NCBI GenBank assembly: GCA_036172095.1
Contig: JAVHSH010000024.1
Span: 1 to 64,000 of the forward strand
Origin: JAKBEU01 sp036172095
GTDB lineage: Bacteria; Patescibacteriota; Microgenomatia; UBA1406; GWC2-37-13
DNA: 64,000 nt
Direction of reading: 5' to 3'
The stretch's first letter is position 1, and each line of letters starts with the position of its first letter. This document shows positions 10,701-18,204 of this stretch, in pieces. A program made the translations under genes and the position numbers. The notes below the pieces were generated by a model that saw only the letters and a list, made by a program, of their open reading frames with translations, searched no databases and was not told where the DNA came from.

Positions 10701-13700
10701 GGAACTGTACGAGGAGATATTTTCACCGATACGGTTGGAGGAGGGACGTATTATGTTGATCCTTCAGGAGACTCCGTATTTGGAGGAGGATTAAGCCTTG
10801 TTGGAGGATTTACTGGAGCTTCAGCATCAATATCAGGAAGCCTTACTATCGGAAACACCCAGATGATTAAATCCGAATGGGGAAATCTTAATTTTGGCTA
10901 CAAAGATACCATGAGCACATGGGCAACAGGAATGGTATTGCAAGACACTACAGGAAATGTGGGAATCGGGACAGTAAATCCTCTGGCGAAGCTACATTTA
11001 TATCAAAATACCGCGGCAAATCTGACAAATCTCGTTGAAAATGGAAATGCCACATATAACTCCAACTTGGAATTAAAATCTTCAAGAGATTGGCTCCTTC
11101 AAAGCTTGGGAACTGCCGGCATAAGTAGTGGCGCATTTGGCATTTATGATAATACCGCCACAGCATACAGAATGCTCATAGACAGTACTGGGAGAATGGG
11201 TATTGGGACAACTCTTCCACTCGCAAGCCTTGATCTGCGATCAATATTGGGGACTGTTCCTGTTGCCTCAATCTCCGGAAACACAAGTATGGCGGCTTTA
11301 ATTGTTGACCAATCAGGAAGTGGAGATATTTTTACTGCTTCCTCATCGGGCGAAACACGATTCGTCGTCAAAAGTAACGGAAATGTAGGAATTGGTGTCG
11401 CAAACCCAACCGGAAAACTCTCCATAGCCGGATCAAGCTCAACGATTTCAAATATCAGTGGTGACATCACATTCAACGCAGCCTCAGGAAATATTTCCTT
11501 CTCAAACAATAACCTGATAAACGTATCAAATATCGCTTCCATCGGACAGATACAGATTGGGGGATTTGCAAGTCCTCCAACCTCAATAGGAAATGGTGCG
11601 ATGTATTATGACACGACATCAAACAGAGTGTTTTATTGGGATGGAAGTGTGTGGTCAGAAATGGGGGCAAAATATTGGCAGAGAACCTTGGGAAGTATGG
11701 CCCCACAATATATAACGGACGCATTTAATTTAGGTAATACGGCAACGGGAAGCGCTCTCGTCCATTTTCCGGGCACCAACAACCAGAATGCATGGTTCTA
11801 TCTTGGGACGGGTTCTGTCGGCATCGGCACACGAACACCGAGTAGCACCTATGCTTTAGATGTCGTCGGTTCTCTTAGAGCAGATAAATATGTCGATTCT
11901 GCGAGCCCGGCATATTATGTCGATCCAGCCGGTTCATCAGTATTGGGAGGAAATATAACAAACCAAGGAGATATATTCCTAATAGATGGCACCCCAGAAA
12001 TCTCATCATGGGATGGAGCAAACTATAATCAAATTACCATTCGAGGCTCTGGAGATACTACATCGGCATCCCTTTGTGTAGATGAAGGCGCCGGGACCGC
12101 ATGTGATGGAAAGATTAACGCAGGTACCATCGACCCTCCATATACCATCAATGGAAAAAAATATGCAACCTATCTTCCTTCTATGACCGGTGTAAAAGAA
12201 GAGACAACTGGTAAAGTCCTTGTGACGGAAAAAAATGATGAAGCAAAGGCATATATCAAACGGATTGCGCTCGGAGACCAGCCTGAAGGATCAGACTTAT
12301 GGCTTTTTGGAAAAACGACAAATATCAAAGAACAGATAAAAGATATGACCATCCTTCTCTCTTCAAATACAAATGGGAAAGTGTGGTATACCGTTGATCA
12401 AAATAATTTAGTACTTACGCTCTATTCTTCAACGCCAAGCGAAATATCTTACCGTTTGACTGCGCCACGTTTTGATGCGGGTAAATTCGCAAATAGCAGA
12501 AATGAGGGAGACTATGGAACTGGATTTATCCTGAATGACCAGGGAAATGTGCTTGCTGGCGCAGCTCCGACCTATTCCGCTCCAAAGATTTCAGTCCAAG
12601 CAGGGATATATTCGCTCATTGGTAATTTCATTGAAGAGTTCACTGCGGCAAACCAGGCATTATTTGCGAATCTTACTGCAGGCATAATCAACACTCAAAA
12701 AATCGTTTCGCCGATAGCGGAGGTCGAAACATTGACGGCAAGCAAAAAAATACAGTCGAAAGAAATTAATTCGGAGCTCATCAAAGCCTCAGATTCTATT
12801 GAAACCCCACGATTAAATACGAATCGTATTGATATTGGGACAGAGTCTGGACAACTTGCAAAACTGGTAATTAATGGATTGCACAATATACCAGTCGTCA
12901 CAATCGATGCAGAAGGATCGGCAACGTTCGCAGGATCACTCACTGCACAAGCGATAACTAGTGAGCAACTCACAACCGATAATGCGTCAGTTTCCGGAAC
13001 TCTTATCGCAAACGAGATAAAATCACAGACAATTGATACACTTTCCACTCAGATCGCAAGCAATTCGTCCACGCTTGCATCCTCCGTTGAGTCATTAAGC
13101 GGAGATATCAACTCAGTCCAACAAGAGCTTGCCGCACTCAAAAACACACCACTCCCCAATCCTGCGTATTATCAAAACTTAGATGCTTCATATAATTCCA
13201 TCACTGTCACTGATACGGCAAGTATGTTTAAAGCTCACATCGCAGATTCGCTTGTTGTCGGCTCGATATTCGTCCAAAATAATTCTATCCTTGCACTTGA
13301 ATCCAATCTCACGATTTCATCGCTCAGCACCATCACATTATTTGATGGATCGGTCATAATTGCCAAAAATGGGAACATAACCTCAAAAGGACAGGTGTCT
13401 GCTACGTCACTTGCGATAAAAAATACACAGGGAGAAACAGTGGCCTCAATCGATGCTTCTGGTTCTGCTCGATTTAATGAAGTCATCGCAAAAAAATTCA
13501 CGCTCGACTCGATTGCAACTCAGGGAGCGGTCATAGCCGATTCCGGTATCATGGACGAGACGAATACACCAATTCCTGCTATAAAAACGAATGCAGAAGT
13601 AGCTGGAACGGGAACAGTCCCTCAAGATACTAAAGAAGTGATTATCTATAACGACAATGTCACCACCGATTCTCTCATTTATCTGACCCCAACTGCCAAC

Positions 13701-13841
13701 AACATACAAGGTCAACTATCCGTCACGAAAAAGGTAACGTGTACAGCAAGCTCCATAGCTCCATGCACACCATATTTCGTCATTTCCTCAAGCCTGGCAA
13801 TCCATGCAGAAACACCATTCAACTGGCTCATTATCAATTAA
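4788..13841 (+). CDS. Giant repetitive tail-fibre/adhesin-like surface protein
   Basis: 3017 aa from the ATG at 4788; an upstream TTG at 4761 would add nine residues. Layout: a cytoplasmic helical domain (1-70), one membrane segment (about 77-99), an extracellular head beginning ISFQGRLTDSLGNPI at about 123, then a very long shaft. The shaft carries about twenty short motifs of the GNVGIGTTTPTAKLDVVGD type, as found in phage tail fibres and trimeric adhesins. Three copies of a roughly 210-residue unit lie at about 445-658, 1100-1313 and 1587-1795, with a partial copy at 1344-1455. A YGLYSKAD-rich module lies at about 820-960. A short coiled coil (SVESLSGDINSVQQELAAL) precedes a unique C-terminal domain ending PFNWLIIN. 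No intramolecular-chaperone peptidase domain was recognised. Inferred role: surface fibre or adhesin. TATAAT at 4749-4754 may be its -10 box. Confidence 0.92.
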   Translation: MKIVTNKTLGSFLNRLSAEPVSLAKKIEKIDIVIQFTSWLVDSKQLSPNDGIRFRNELYKKKREFTPKEAPKQAFPLNYVGFSLAALSLLLVLGGIYIRFFRDTKTPFAYSTAPVQAGRNISFQGRLTDSLGNPISAPIDISYSFYTVSSGGSPISSSTRVCTASPDQDGVFSTLIGKDAGGTGGTLCNVEIPNSVFTENTDVYLGVTVGGGSEMTPRQQIANVGYAINSETLQGMPPGQSVSNIPFINQSGDMLIAAANPGLRSTFASSTFTISSGLATTIQSGTGDITLTATNGGSLRFRTYSSPGNTLERLTIMPTTGRVGVGTAAPRALFDVAGDATVSGSLIAGGQIKIGEFTVPPTNLGNGSTYYDSNTNKIYYWNGTAWTDLASSSGQYWQRTLGSVAPTNITDDVNTGAVATGSAMVHLPGLVNKDAWFNLGTGKVGVGDVTPLSLFTVGNGDLFQVNSAGRIVALDGVAHTIDDVSGNLTLTSNSSTISLNDNVTFAGTTTLNSQAYTWPGAITNAYILQTNGTGTLSWVDPIGLVGGANLWSLANGTLYPVNTTLDMFVGGTATTSAKFAFINSNSGTPTASISGTTANVRTFVDGNGNISTTNRTSLTLGNSATYNSTGNILLNPNGTGNVGIGLTSPAQALDVGGNVQWGLSGNNGVLGWATGWATVRGNTGEGLSLGSNNTIDKLVIDTTGNIGVGTTTPTAKLDVVGDASLSGHLVLRGTTPNYIHVMNGTDLRISNSPGGDVGNVDRLTMLNNGSFGFGTTNPTAKIDVRTASGNTGAGIKVGQYTVNGAAGQTLFPTGGTWYEYPGIVGVGSGTTTLDIPSLDNYGTVGVVGVGGSSTGGRSNVGIYGHAYFDAAMGGNTGNLLYGGKFTTRITANANDYKGTSYGLYSKADTTGGTSTAGSVYGLYSQALGQTNNTTYGGYFTGSGGTTNYGVYSNAGTNYFSANVGIGTTTPTTKLEVVGDASASGNITVGQNSALRSQYGPLNLAYKSGLNTWTTAMVLQDTTGNVGIGTTNPGAKLQLYGVATSDTPGSNSYLSWGGDNRYWNIRGATTGLEDLAIDRYYAGSYYEAMRIQRSTGNIGVGDTSPLALFTVGSGDLFQVDSTGRIVALDGVAHTIDDVSGNLTLTSNSNTISLNDNVTFAGTTTLNSLAYTWPGAQTTGYVLQTNGSGTLSWADPSVLTGGSNLWTSANGSLYPKNATLDLFVGGTATASAKFAFINANAGTPTASISGATNVNTFIDGNGNISTTNRTSLTLGNSATYNSTGNILLNPNGTGNVGIGTTAPSYKLDVVGDINLTGAIRANGGAGMPGFVLTSSGGGLNTWTDVTSLTGGTNLWTLANGSIYPINSTLDAFIGGTTTTSAKFAFINSNAGTPTASISGTTANVNTFIDGNGNISTTNRTSLTLGNSATYNSTGNILLNPNGTGNVGIGTTAPSYSLDVAGTFRATSTNNYQALVNTSGLQFQLASAIKAQFYTSGSNGILDMSDTGSNNTIRLNTNGVGWLNGGAIGIGTISPLATLDIRSNLGTIPVASISGNTSMAALIVDQSGTGDIFTASSSGMPRLVVRSNGNVGIGDTTPLSALTVGNGDLFQVDYAGRIVAIDGVAHTIDDLAGNLIITSASNLINLNSNITFAGTTTLNSLTYTWPGTQTNGFVLQTNGSGTLSWADPATLAGLWTLANGSVYTSNNTVDAFIGGNASSSAKFAFLNVNSGTPTASISGTTANVNTFIDGNGNIATTNRTTLTLGNSATYNSTGNILLNPNGTGNVGIGTTIPGVTLDISGTTNLSALRLTNTAVTSNPIFSINGPTSTNVSTGKAFAIFTSGESFARSQFYTDGKFGIGPGSSTRDIFLSRSATNTFSISSDGASGLGNLNVTGNVGISTTTPLATLDVRKNSGTTPVASVSGATSMSTLVVDQSGTGDILTASASGNPRFVVKNNGNVGVGIVNPTYKLDVNGTVRGDIFTDTVGGGTYYVDPSGDSVFGGGLSLVGGFTGASASISGSLTIGNTQMIKSEWGNLNFGYKDTMSTWATGMVLQDTTGNVGIGTVNPLAKLHLYQNTAANLTNLVENGNATYNSNLELKSSRDWLLQSLGTAGISSGAFGIYDNTATAYRMLIDSTGRMGIGTTLPLASLDLRSILGTVPVASISGNTSMAALIVDQSGSGDIFTASSSGETRFVVKSNGNVGIGVANPTGKLSIAGSSSTISNISGDITFNAASGNISFSNNNLINVSNIASIGQIQIGGFASPPTSIGNGAMYYDTTSNRVFYWDGSVWSEMGAKYWQRTLGSMAPQYITDAFNLGNTATGSALVHFPGTNNQNAWFYLGTGSVGIGTRTPSSTYALDVVGSLRADKYVDSASPAYYVDPAGSSVLGGNITNQGDIFLIDGTPEISSWDGANYNQITIRGSGDTTSASLCVDEGAGTACDGKINAGTIDPPYTINGKKYATYLPSMTGVKEETTGKVLVTEKNDEAKAYIKRIALGDQPEGSDLWLFGKTTNIKEQIKDMTILLSSNTNGKVWYTVDQNNLVLTLYSSTPSEISYRLTAPRFDAGKFANSRNEGDYGTGFILNDQGNVLAGAAPTYSAPKISVQAGIYSLIGNFIEEFTAANQALFANLTAGIINTQKIVSPIAEVETLTASKKIQSKEINSELIKASDSIETPRLNTNRIDIGTESGQLAKLVINGLHNIPVVTIDAEGSATFAGSLTAQAITSEQLTTDNASVSGTLIANEIKSQTIDTLSTQIASNSSTLASSVESLSGDINSVQQELAALKNTPLPNPAYYQNLDASYNSITVTDTASMFKAHIADSLVVGSIFVQNNSILALESNLTISSLSTITLFDGSVIIAKNGNITSKGQVSATSLAIKNTQGETVASIDASGSARFNEVIAKKFTLDSIATQGAVIADSGIMDETNTPIPAIKTNAEVAGTGTVPQDTKEVIIYNDNVTTDSLIYLTPTANNIQGQLSVTKKVTCTASSIAPCTPYFVISSSLAIHAETPFNWLIIN
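6120..10170 (+). repeat. Intragenic repeats of the fibre gene
   Basis: A unit of about 630 bp is present at roughly 6120-6760, 8085-8725 and 9547-10170, with a 330-bp partial copy at 8818-9150. Protein identity between copies is high while third codon positions differ widely, so most copies are old and kept under selection. The segments around 8560-8700 and 8990-9130 are nearly identical at DNA level as well, which indicates a recent duplication or gene conversion. Confidence 0.85.
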
Positions 13842-13864
13842 TTATTTTAAATGTAATCTGTCCC

Positions 13865-13893
13865 TTGACATCATCAAAAAATTAATCTACATT
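13865..13893 (+). promoter_or_regulatory. Putative promoter of the two-gene secreted-protein unit
   Basis: TTGACA at 13865-13870, a 17-nt spacer and TACATT (4 of 6 to consensus) at 13888-13893. The predicted transcript starts near 13900, leaving at most about 6 nt before the ATG at 13906. Confidence 0.5.
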
Positions 13894-13905
13894 GAATAAT
13901 ATACT

Positions 13906-14523
13906 ATGAAAGAAGATAAGATGGATAAAACTAAAAATGAGCATATGAGTGTTGATGCTATCATCCTTGTCACACTTGTCATAATACTACTTGCGCTCGC
14001 CGCATTTTATTTGATGGGAAAGAAAGAAAAGGTTATATCAACCGTCCCAAGCATCGTACCAACTCAACAACAGGTTATTCCAACACAAATTTCTTCAATA
14101 AATGTACCCACCGTTACAAAAGCACCAACGATACAAATCACACACGCCCCAACAGCGACGCCGACTCCTTCTCCAAAACCAATTCCCCATGGGACAAAGA
14201 ATTTTATGGTTTCTATTGGATCAGATGTAAAAGGTCCCCGTATGGGGAAGGGGACAATTGACCCCTATGATCCAGCTTTTGGCGGCAACCAGAAATTGAC
14301 GATTGAGGTAAACGATACTGTCCCCGTCCAAAAAGTTGTAGCAACTCTTAAAACAGACAAAAAAACAACAGAGCATGCGCTTACCGCAGGCCCCGGAGTC
14401 ACGAATAAGGGTAATTGGTCGGGAGAATGGACCGTTGATGATTCATATCTGTACACCTATGTGTTATCCATTCAAGCGACAAGTGCAAGTGGCACGTCCA
14501 CAGTTGATGTGACATTAAGATAA
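13906..14523 (+). CDS. Membrane-anchored protein with Pro/Thr linker and Ig-like C-terminal domain
   Basis: 205 aa. A charged N-terminus is followed by a membrane helix at about residues 20-38 (LVTLVIILLALAAFYLMG). Then comes a Pro/Thr/Ser-rich linker (to about 100) typical of exposed stalks, and a beta-rich C-terminal domain (LTIEVNDTVPVQKVVATLKT, NWSGEWTVDDSY, ATSASGTSTVDVTLR) that looks Ig-like. No enzymatic motif is seen. The next gene starts one base after the stop, so the two are probably translated from one mRNA. Role beyond surface exposure is unknown. Confidence 0.8.
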   Translation: MKEDKMDKTKNEHMSVDAIILVTLVIILLALAAFYLMGKKEKVISTVPSIVPTQQQVIPTQISSINVPTVTKAPTIQITHAPTATPTPSPKPIPHGTKNFMVSIGSDVKGPRMGKGTIDPYDPAFGGNQKLTIEVNDTVPVQKVVATLKTDKKTTEHALTAGPGVTNKGNWSGEWTVDDSYLYTYVLSIQATSASGTSTVDVTLR

Positions 14524-14524
14524 T

Positions 14525-15556
14525 ATGAAATCAAAACTATTATTACTTCTTGCTTTTGCGATTTTCTTTATTCCTCCCTCCGTCTTCGCAGGATGCACTT
14601 TTTCAGTCAACGGAGCAGCTAGTACCGTAACGTCTTCTTGCTCATTTGATAATAATATTGATGGCCTGGATGCAGGCCCTGGTGATGGAACAAGCACGAC
14701 GAATACCGGCGAACTGAAGATTGCTGGAGGAACGCTGACGATTTTGGCAACGCAGGAAATCGTACTTGGAAAACTCACGCTTACCGGCGGATCTCTCGCT
14801 ATCATCGATGGAGGAAAGCTTTCGATTGGAAAAACACTTTGGTACATCGATAAAGATCGTGATTCTTATGTAACTTCGCTTACACCAATGTTATCGGCGT
14901 CAATGCCAACGGGCGGAATACGTAAATCATTTTTGACTCCTCTTGGAATCGACTGTAACGATGATGATCAGGCTGGACAAGGAATAGCTGTCCCACATGT
15001 GTTCATCGCTCATACACAATGTTACGTCGATGCTGATGGAGATACATATACGAATGGACTCGCTGCCAATACAACATGTTTGAATACTGGGAGCTGTGCA
15101 ACAGCAACAAGAGCTAGCCTTGCATCAAACGGAGCAACTTCAAGTCCTTATACTGCCGGACGTCTTGCAAATGCTGCGAACGGAACGGACTGTGGAGACA
15201 GCACGTCAAATGCGAATAATGTATATGCACATTCGGGAGCTACCGCATACTATTCTGTTCCATTCCTCAACAACTCAGGCGTATCTAATTATGACTATGA
15301 TTGTTCATCAGGCGGAACTGCTGCTGGAGAAGTAAAGGATCCGTCTCAGCCAATATATGTGTGTAATGTAACTGGATGTGCTACACATGTATTTACCATC
15401 TCAAATGGATTCGCTGCTGCGACAGCATGTGGTGCAACGGGGACATGGAACGTCTATGCAGGGGCGGTCGCTGGCACATGTACGACGACAGTTGCTGGTG
15501 CAGGAACAACATGTCCAGCAGTAACTACTTCAAGCGTCGCTCAAAAGTGTCATTAA
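14525..15556 (+). CDS. Secreted Cys-rich protein with calcium-loop-like motifs
   Basis: 343 aa. A signal peptide (MKSKLLLLLAFAIFFIPPSVFAG) is followed by a short beta-rich segment with repeated GGxLTI/GGSLAI pattern (about 60-100). Two aspartate-rich loops (DKDRDSY at about 112 and DADGDTYTNG at about 170) resemble calcium-binding thrombospondin type 3 or dockerin-like loops. Paired cysteines continue to the C-terminus. It is coupled to the anchored protein upstream (1-nt gap). No catalytic motif is seen. A surface structural or carbohydrate-linked role is likely but unproved. Confidence 0.78.
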   Translation: MKSKLLLLLAFAIFFIPPSVFAGCTFSVNGAASTVTSSCSFDNNIDGLDAGPGDGTSTTNTGELKIAGGTLTILATQEIVLGKLTLTGGSLAIIDGGKLSIGKTLWYIDKDRDSYVTSLTPMLSASMPTGGIRKSFLTPLGIDCNDDDQAGQGIAVPHVFIAHTQCYVDADGDTYTNGLAANTTCLNTGSCATATRASLASNGATSSPYTAGRLANAANGTDCGDSTSNANNVYAHSGATAYYSVPFLNNSGVSNYDYDCSSGGTAAGEVKDPSQPIYVCNVTGCATHVFTISNGFAAATACGATGTWNVYAGAVAGTCTTTVAGAGTTCPAVTTSSVAQKCH

Positions 15557-15616
15557 TCTCCTCCCACAACCACAAATCAACTTCCATTCACAGGTATTTT
15601 ATATGTTTATATGGTC

Positions 15617-15635
15617 TCCCGAATTTATTTCGGGA
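15617..15635. terminator. Small hairpin between convergent genes
   Basis: TCCCGAA pairs with TTCGGGA around a 5-nt loop. It lies in the 151-bp gap between the secreted-protein gene and the convergent ligase-like gene. No T-run follows on either strand, so a terminator role is only suggested by position. Confidence 0.35.
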
Positions 15636-15707
15636 TCTCATAGGTAGGAGTGTTATCCCTGCGTTGACTACAGATATACATCTAAGGCCTAGTCCTTGTG
15701 TGTTTCC

Positions 15708-17417
15708 TCATTGAAGATAGGTGCCGACAAGATTGTCATACAAATCCCCTTGAATCTTATTATCATCTTGTTCAAGAATCTTTCTGTACTCCTGAGTAAA
15801 TGCTCGAACGTACTGTTTTGCCTTCTTTTCTCCATCCAGCTCTTTCTTTAAGGTGTATAGCTTACTCATCCTATCGATCATACTCCCTCCATATGCATAT
15901 GATCCCCATAAAAAACTATCTTCATATGCATTCAATGCCTTCCGTTTGTATGGATTACCCAATAGAAGATATGTATCCCCAATATACTCTAATTTATAGG
16001 AATCGAGGCTAAAATCATGTTGATAGGCTAAGAGATATGCGGCTGTTTTCTGTTCATTTCCGATATAGAGAAGATTTTTTGCGATCAATATTTCTGTATT
16101 TTCTTTATTGTAGGGATAGATTTTTTGGGCTAATTCGCGTTTATCATTGTAAATGAATACATAATGGAGAGAAAGAACTTGCATATACAATATTCCAAAA
16201 CATGCAGGAATAAAGAGAAGATTTTTATTAAAAATAATACCATCTCCCTTCTTTGATTCAAGAACTATTCCGATAATAATAAAAAATAACATCCATATTT
16301 GTGTATATGTATATATATAAAACCCCATAAAACTAATTAATAGCCCTACAAAGAGAAAATAAAATATACTTTCCTTCTTTGCGGTTATCATTACATAAAG
16401 GATGAGAGATGAAAAACTTAATGCAACTAGTATTCCTTGCTCCGTGAGTATGTCTAATAAAATATTAAAACTCGTGTTTGACCAAAGAAAAATAAGTTCA
16501 GTAAATCGAAATGAAATACTGTAGAAATTCCCCTGCCCTATTCCGGTAAATGGATATAAGAGGAATCCTTTTACGCCCGCAATCCAAAATGGAAGATGCG
16601 AATAGATAAACGAACGTGGATATATAAACAGTATTTTTTGCAGATAGTTCTGAATAAATGTTAACGTGGTATTATGTGTCGATGAAACAAAAACTACGAG
16701 CAGCGTCCCAATTAAAATTAAGTTCCCAAGAAGAGAAAATAATAATAGAGGCGAAACTTTCTTAAATTTTCTTCTATTTATGAAAACTATTAGCAAGCAC
16801 ACTAATCCGAGAGTAATATAGGCGGTACGCGAAAAGGATAAAATAAAAATAGGAATGAGTATATATAAGGGGAATCTCCATGAAGTTTCTTTTTTTATGA
16901 AGATAAAATAGAAACATATAATTATAGCGAACGTAAGATAATCTCCGATTGTCTTGTGGGGATAGGCTGGATTATAGAGAAGATTTAACGTCATGCCTCT
17001 TATAAAATCACGTCCGTATTGAGTTAGAAAACATAGCCCAGAAACGCCGATAAATAGTAATGAAAGTGCCACGATAATTTTTGGGATATATTTTTTTATC
17101 TCTTCCCTATTTGCATTCACATAAATCATCAATAGAAAGAGATTTATATCCCGTAAAAACAACTCAAGGGATGTGCTAATCTGTTTGGAGTTGATAAGGG
17201 AGATGAATGAAACGATGAAATAAAATCCTGAGATGAGGATAAATGGCTTGGGAAGCGAATACTCTTTTTTCGGATCTAAGATGAACAACAATAATGGAAG
17301 GATAAAGATTATAAAGTAAAGAAAGCGCAAATCCAGGATAACATGGATACCCTCGATAAGGGAAATTGCAAGAAAAGTGGCAAAAAAAAGTGCCAGATGT
17401 AGTTTTTGGCGAACCAT
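15708..17417 (-). CDS. O-antigen ligase/polymerase-like membrane protein (Wzy_C family)
   Basis: 569 aa with about a dozen hydrophobic segments in the first 430 residues. The motif FTGIGQGNFYS is characteristic of the Wzy_C domain of O-antigen ligases and polymerases, which join undecaprenyl-linked glycans to acceptors outside the membrane. The last about 120 residues are soluble and helical (YLLAYQHDFSLDSYKLEYIG), perhaps TPR-like. Start: the frame is open to an ATG at 17600, but that would run far into the divergent prepilin gene. The ATG at 17417 (MVRQKLHLAL) follows a CATAAT hexamer (17424-17429, minus strand) by 6 nt and is preferred. Probable role: surface polysaccharide or glycoprotein glycan assembly. 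Confidence 0.82.
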   Translation of the reverse strand: MVRQKLHLALFFATFLAISLIEGIHVILDLRFLYFIIFILPLLLFILDPKKEYSLPKPFILISGFYFIVSFISLINSKQISTSLELFLRDINLFLLMIYVNANREEIKKYIPKIIVALSLLFIGVSGLCFLTQYGRDFIRGMTLNLLYNPAYPHKTIGDYLTFAIIICFYFIFIKKETSWRFPLYILIPIFILSFSRTAYITLGLVCLLIVFINRRKFKKVSPLLLFSLLGNLILIGTLLVVFVSSTHNTTLTFIQNYLQKILFIYPRSFIYSHLPFWIAGVKGFLLYPFTGIGQGNFYSISFRFTELIFLWSNTSFNILLDILTEQGILVALSFSSLILYVMITAKKESIFYFLFVGLLISFMGFYIYTYTQIWMLFFIIIGIVLESKKGDGIIFNKNLLFIPACFGILYMQVLSLHYVFIYNDKRELAQKIYPYNKENTEILIAKNLLYIGNEQKTAAYLLAYQHDFSLDSYKLEYIGDTYLLLGNPYKRKALNAYEDSFLWGSYAYGGSMIDRMSKLYTLKKELDGEKKAKQYVRAFTQEYRKILEQDDNKIQGDLYDNLVGTYLQ

Positions 17418-17422
17418 GCTAT

Positions 17423-17429
17423 CATTATG
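17423..17429. promoter_or_regulatory. Overlapping divergent -10 elements
   Basis: CATTAT (plus strand, 17423-17428) and CATAAT (minus strand, 17424-17429) overlap in the 22-bp gap between the ligase-like gene and the prepilin gene. The minus-strand box is 6 nt from its ATG. Clear -35 boxes are not visible, so this is a modest call. Confidence 0.35.
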
Positions 17430-17439
17430 ACATATATCC

Positions 17440-18144
17440 ATGAAAAAGAATAGAATTGCAATGACTCTCGTCGAAATAATGGTAGCATTCACTCTCCTAG
17501 CAATACTGAGTGTTGGACTTATCACTATAATCTCCCCAGGCAAGCTAATAGGACGAGCGATGGATACACAAAAGAAATCAGATTTGGCAAAATTCCACAA
17601 AACAATGGAGGAATATTTTAATGATAATGGCTGTTATCCTGCGCCGGATAAAATCTGTTATCCCGGCGGGGACAATACATCTCCTCCTGGAAACCCATGT
17701 TATATTTGCGGAAAAGAGCCGGCAAGCCCAAAACTAACTCCGTATTTTGATACCCTCCCTTGTGATCCAAACCATCCAATCAAACGATTCTATTACTCTG
17801 TCGACAAGGTCTCCTGCCCAACAATGTATCGTGTCTATGCGAAATTCAATACACCAGATGATGAGCAAAGCCTAGAGGTGGGTTGTGGCGGGGCAGGATG
17901 CGGACCGGCAAAACCGTGGGGATATGATTATGGTGAAACGAGTCCAAACACCTATCTGAATAAATCAAGCGTCTACAACTGTTTAACCCGCGATAATAAA
18001 TGTAATAACTGTGGTGGACCAGGCAATCAAGGCACTGATGCATACAACAACTGCCTGCAAAGCGTACAATCGGGAGCATGTGTCATCATCTATCCATCCC
18101 ATGAAGAATGTTGCACAAAAAATCCTTCTGTCGGGTGCACATAA
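17440..18144 (+). CDS. Type IV pilin/pseudopilin-like protein with Cys-rich C-terminal domain
   Basis: 234 aa. The N-terminus MKKNRIAMTLVEIMVAFTLLAIL is a class III prepilin signal: a basic leader, then TLVE with the conserved glutamate at +5, and a long hydrophobic helix. The residue before the cleavage site is Ala rather than the usual Gly. The globular part is rich in Cys and Pro (CYPAPDKICYPGG, CGGAGCGPAKPWGYDYGE), and many disulfides are likely. Neither the peptidase nor the assembly ATPase is in this window. Probable role: minor pilin or pseudopilin of a pilus or DNA-uptake machine. Confidence 0.82.
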   Translation: MKKNRIAMTLVEIMVAFTLLAILSVGLITIISPGKLIGRAMDTQKKSDLAKFHKTMEEYFNDNGCYPAPDKICYPGGDNTSPPGNPCYICGKEPASPKLTPYFDTLPCDPNHPIKRFYYSVDKVSCPTMYRVYAKFNTPDDEQSLEVGCGGAGCGPAKPWGYDYGETSPNTYLNKSSVYNCLTRDNKCNNCGGPGNQGTDAYNNCLQSVQSGACVIIYPSHEECCTKNPSVGCT

Positions 18145-18204
18145 AGTATATTTTGCTCCCCTGTTGACATCCCTTTTTTGTTACACTGAAAGCATCCAAT
18201 TTGT

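Noticed and set aside
12695..13841. Intramolecular-chaperone (S74-type) peptidase at the fibre C-terminus
   Set aside because: The C-terminal domain shows no recognisable S74 catalytic Ser-Lys pattern; it looks like a unique beta-rich cap.
18164..18187. Promoter TTGACA...TACACT before the LamG giant
   Set aside because: The spacer is only 12 nt, and no other -10 is well placed, so it was not listed as a feature.
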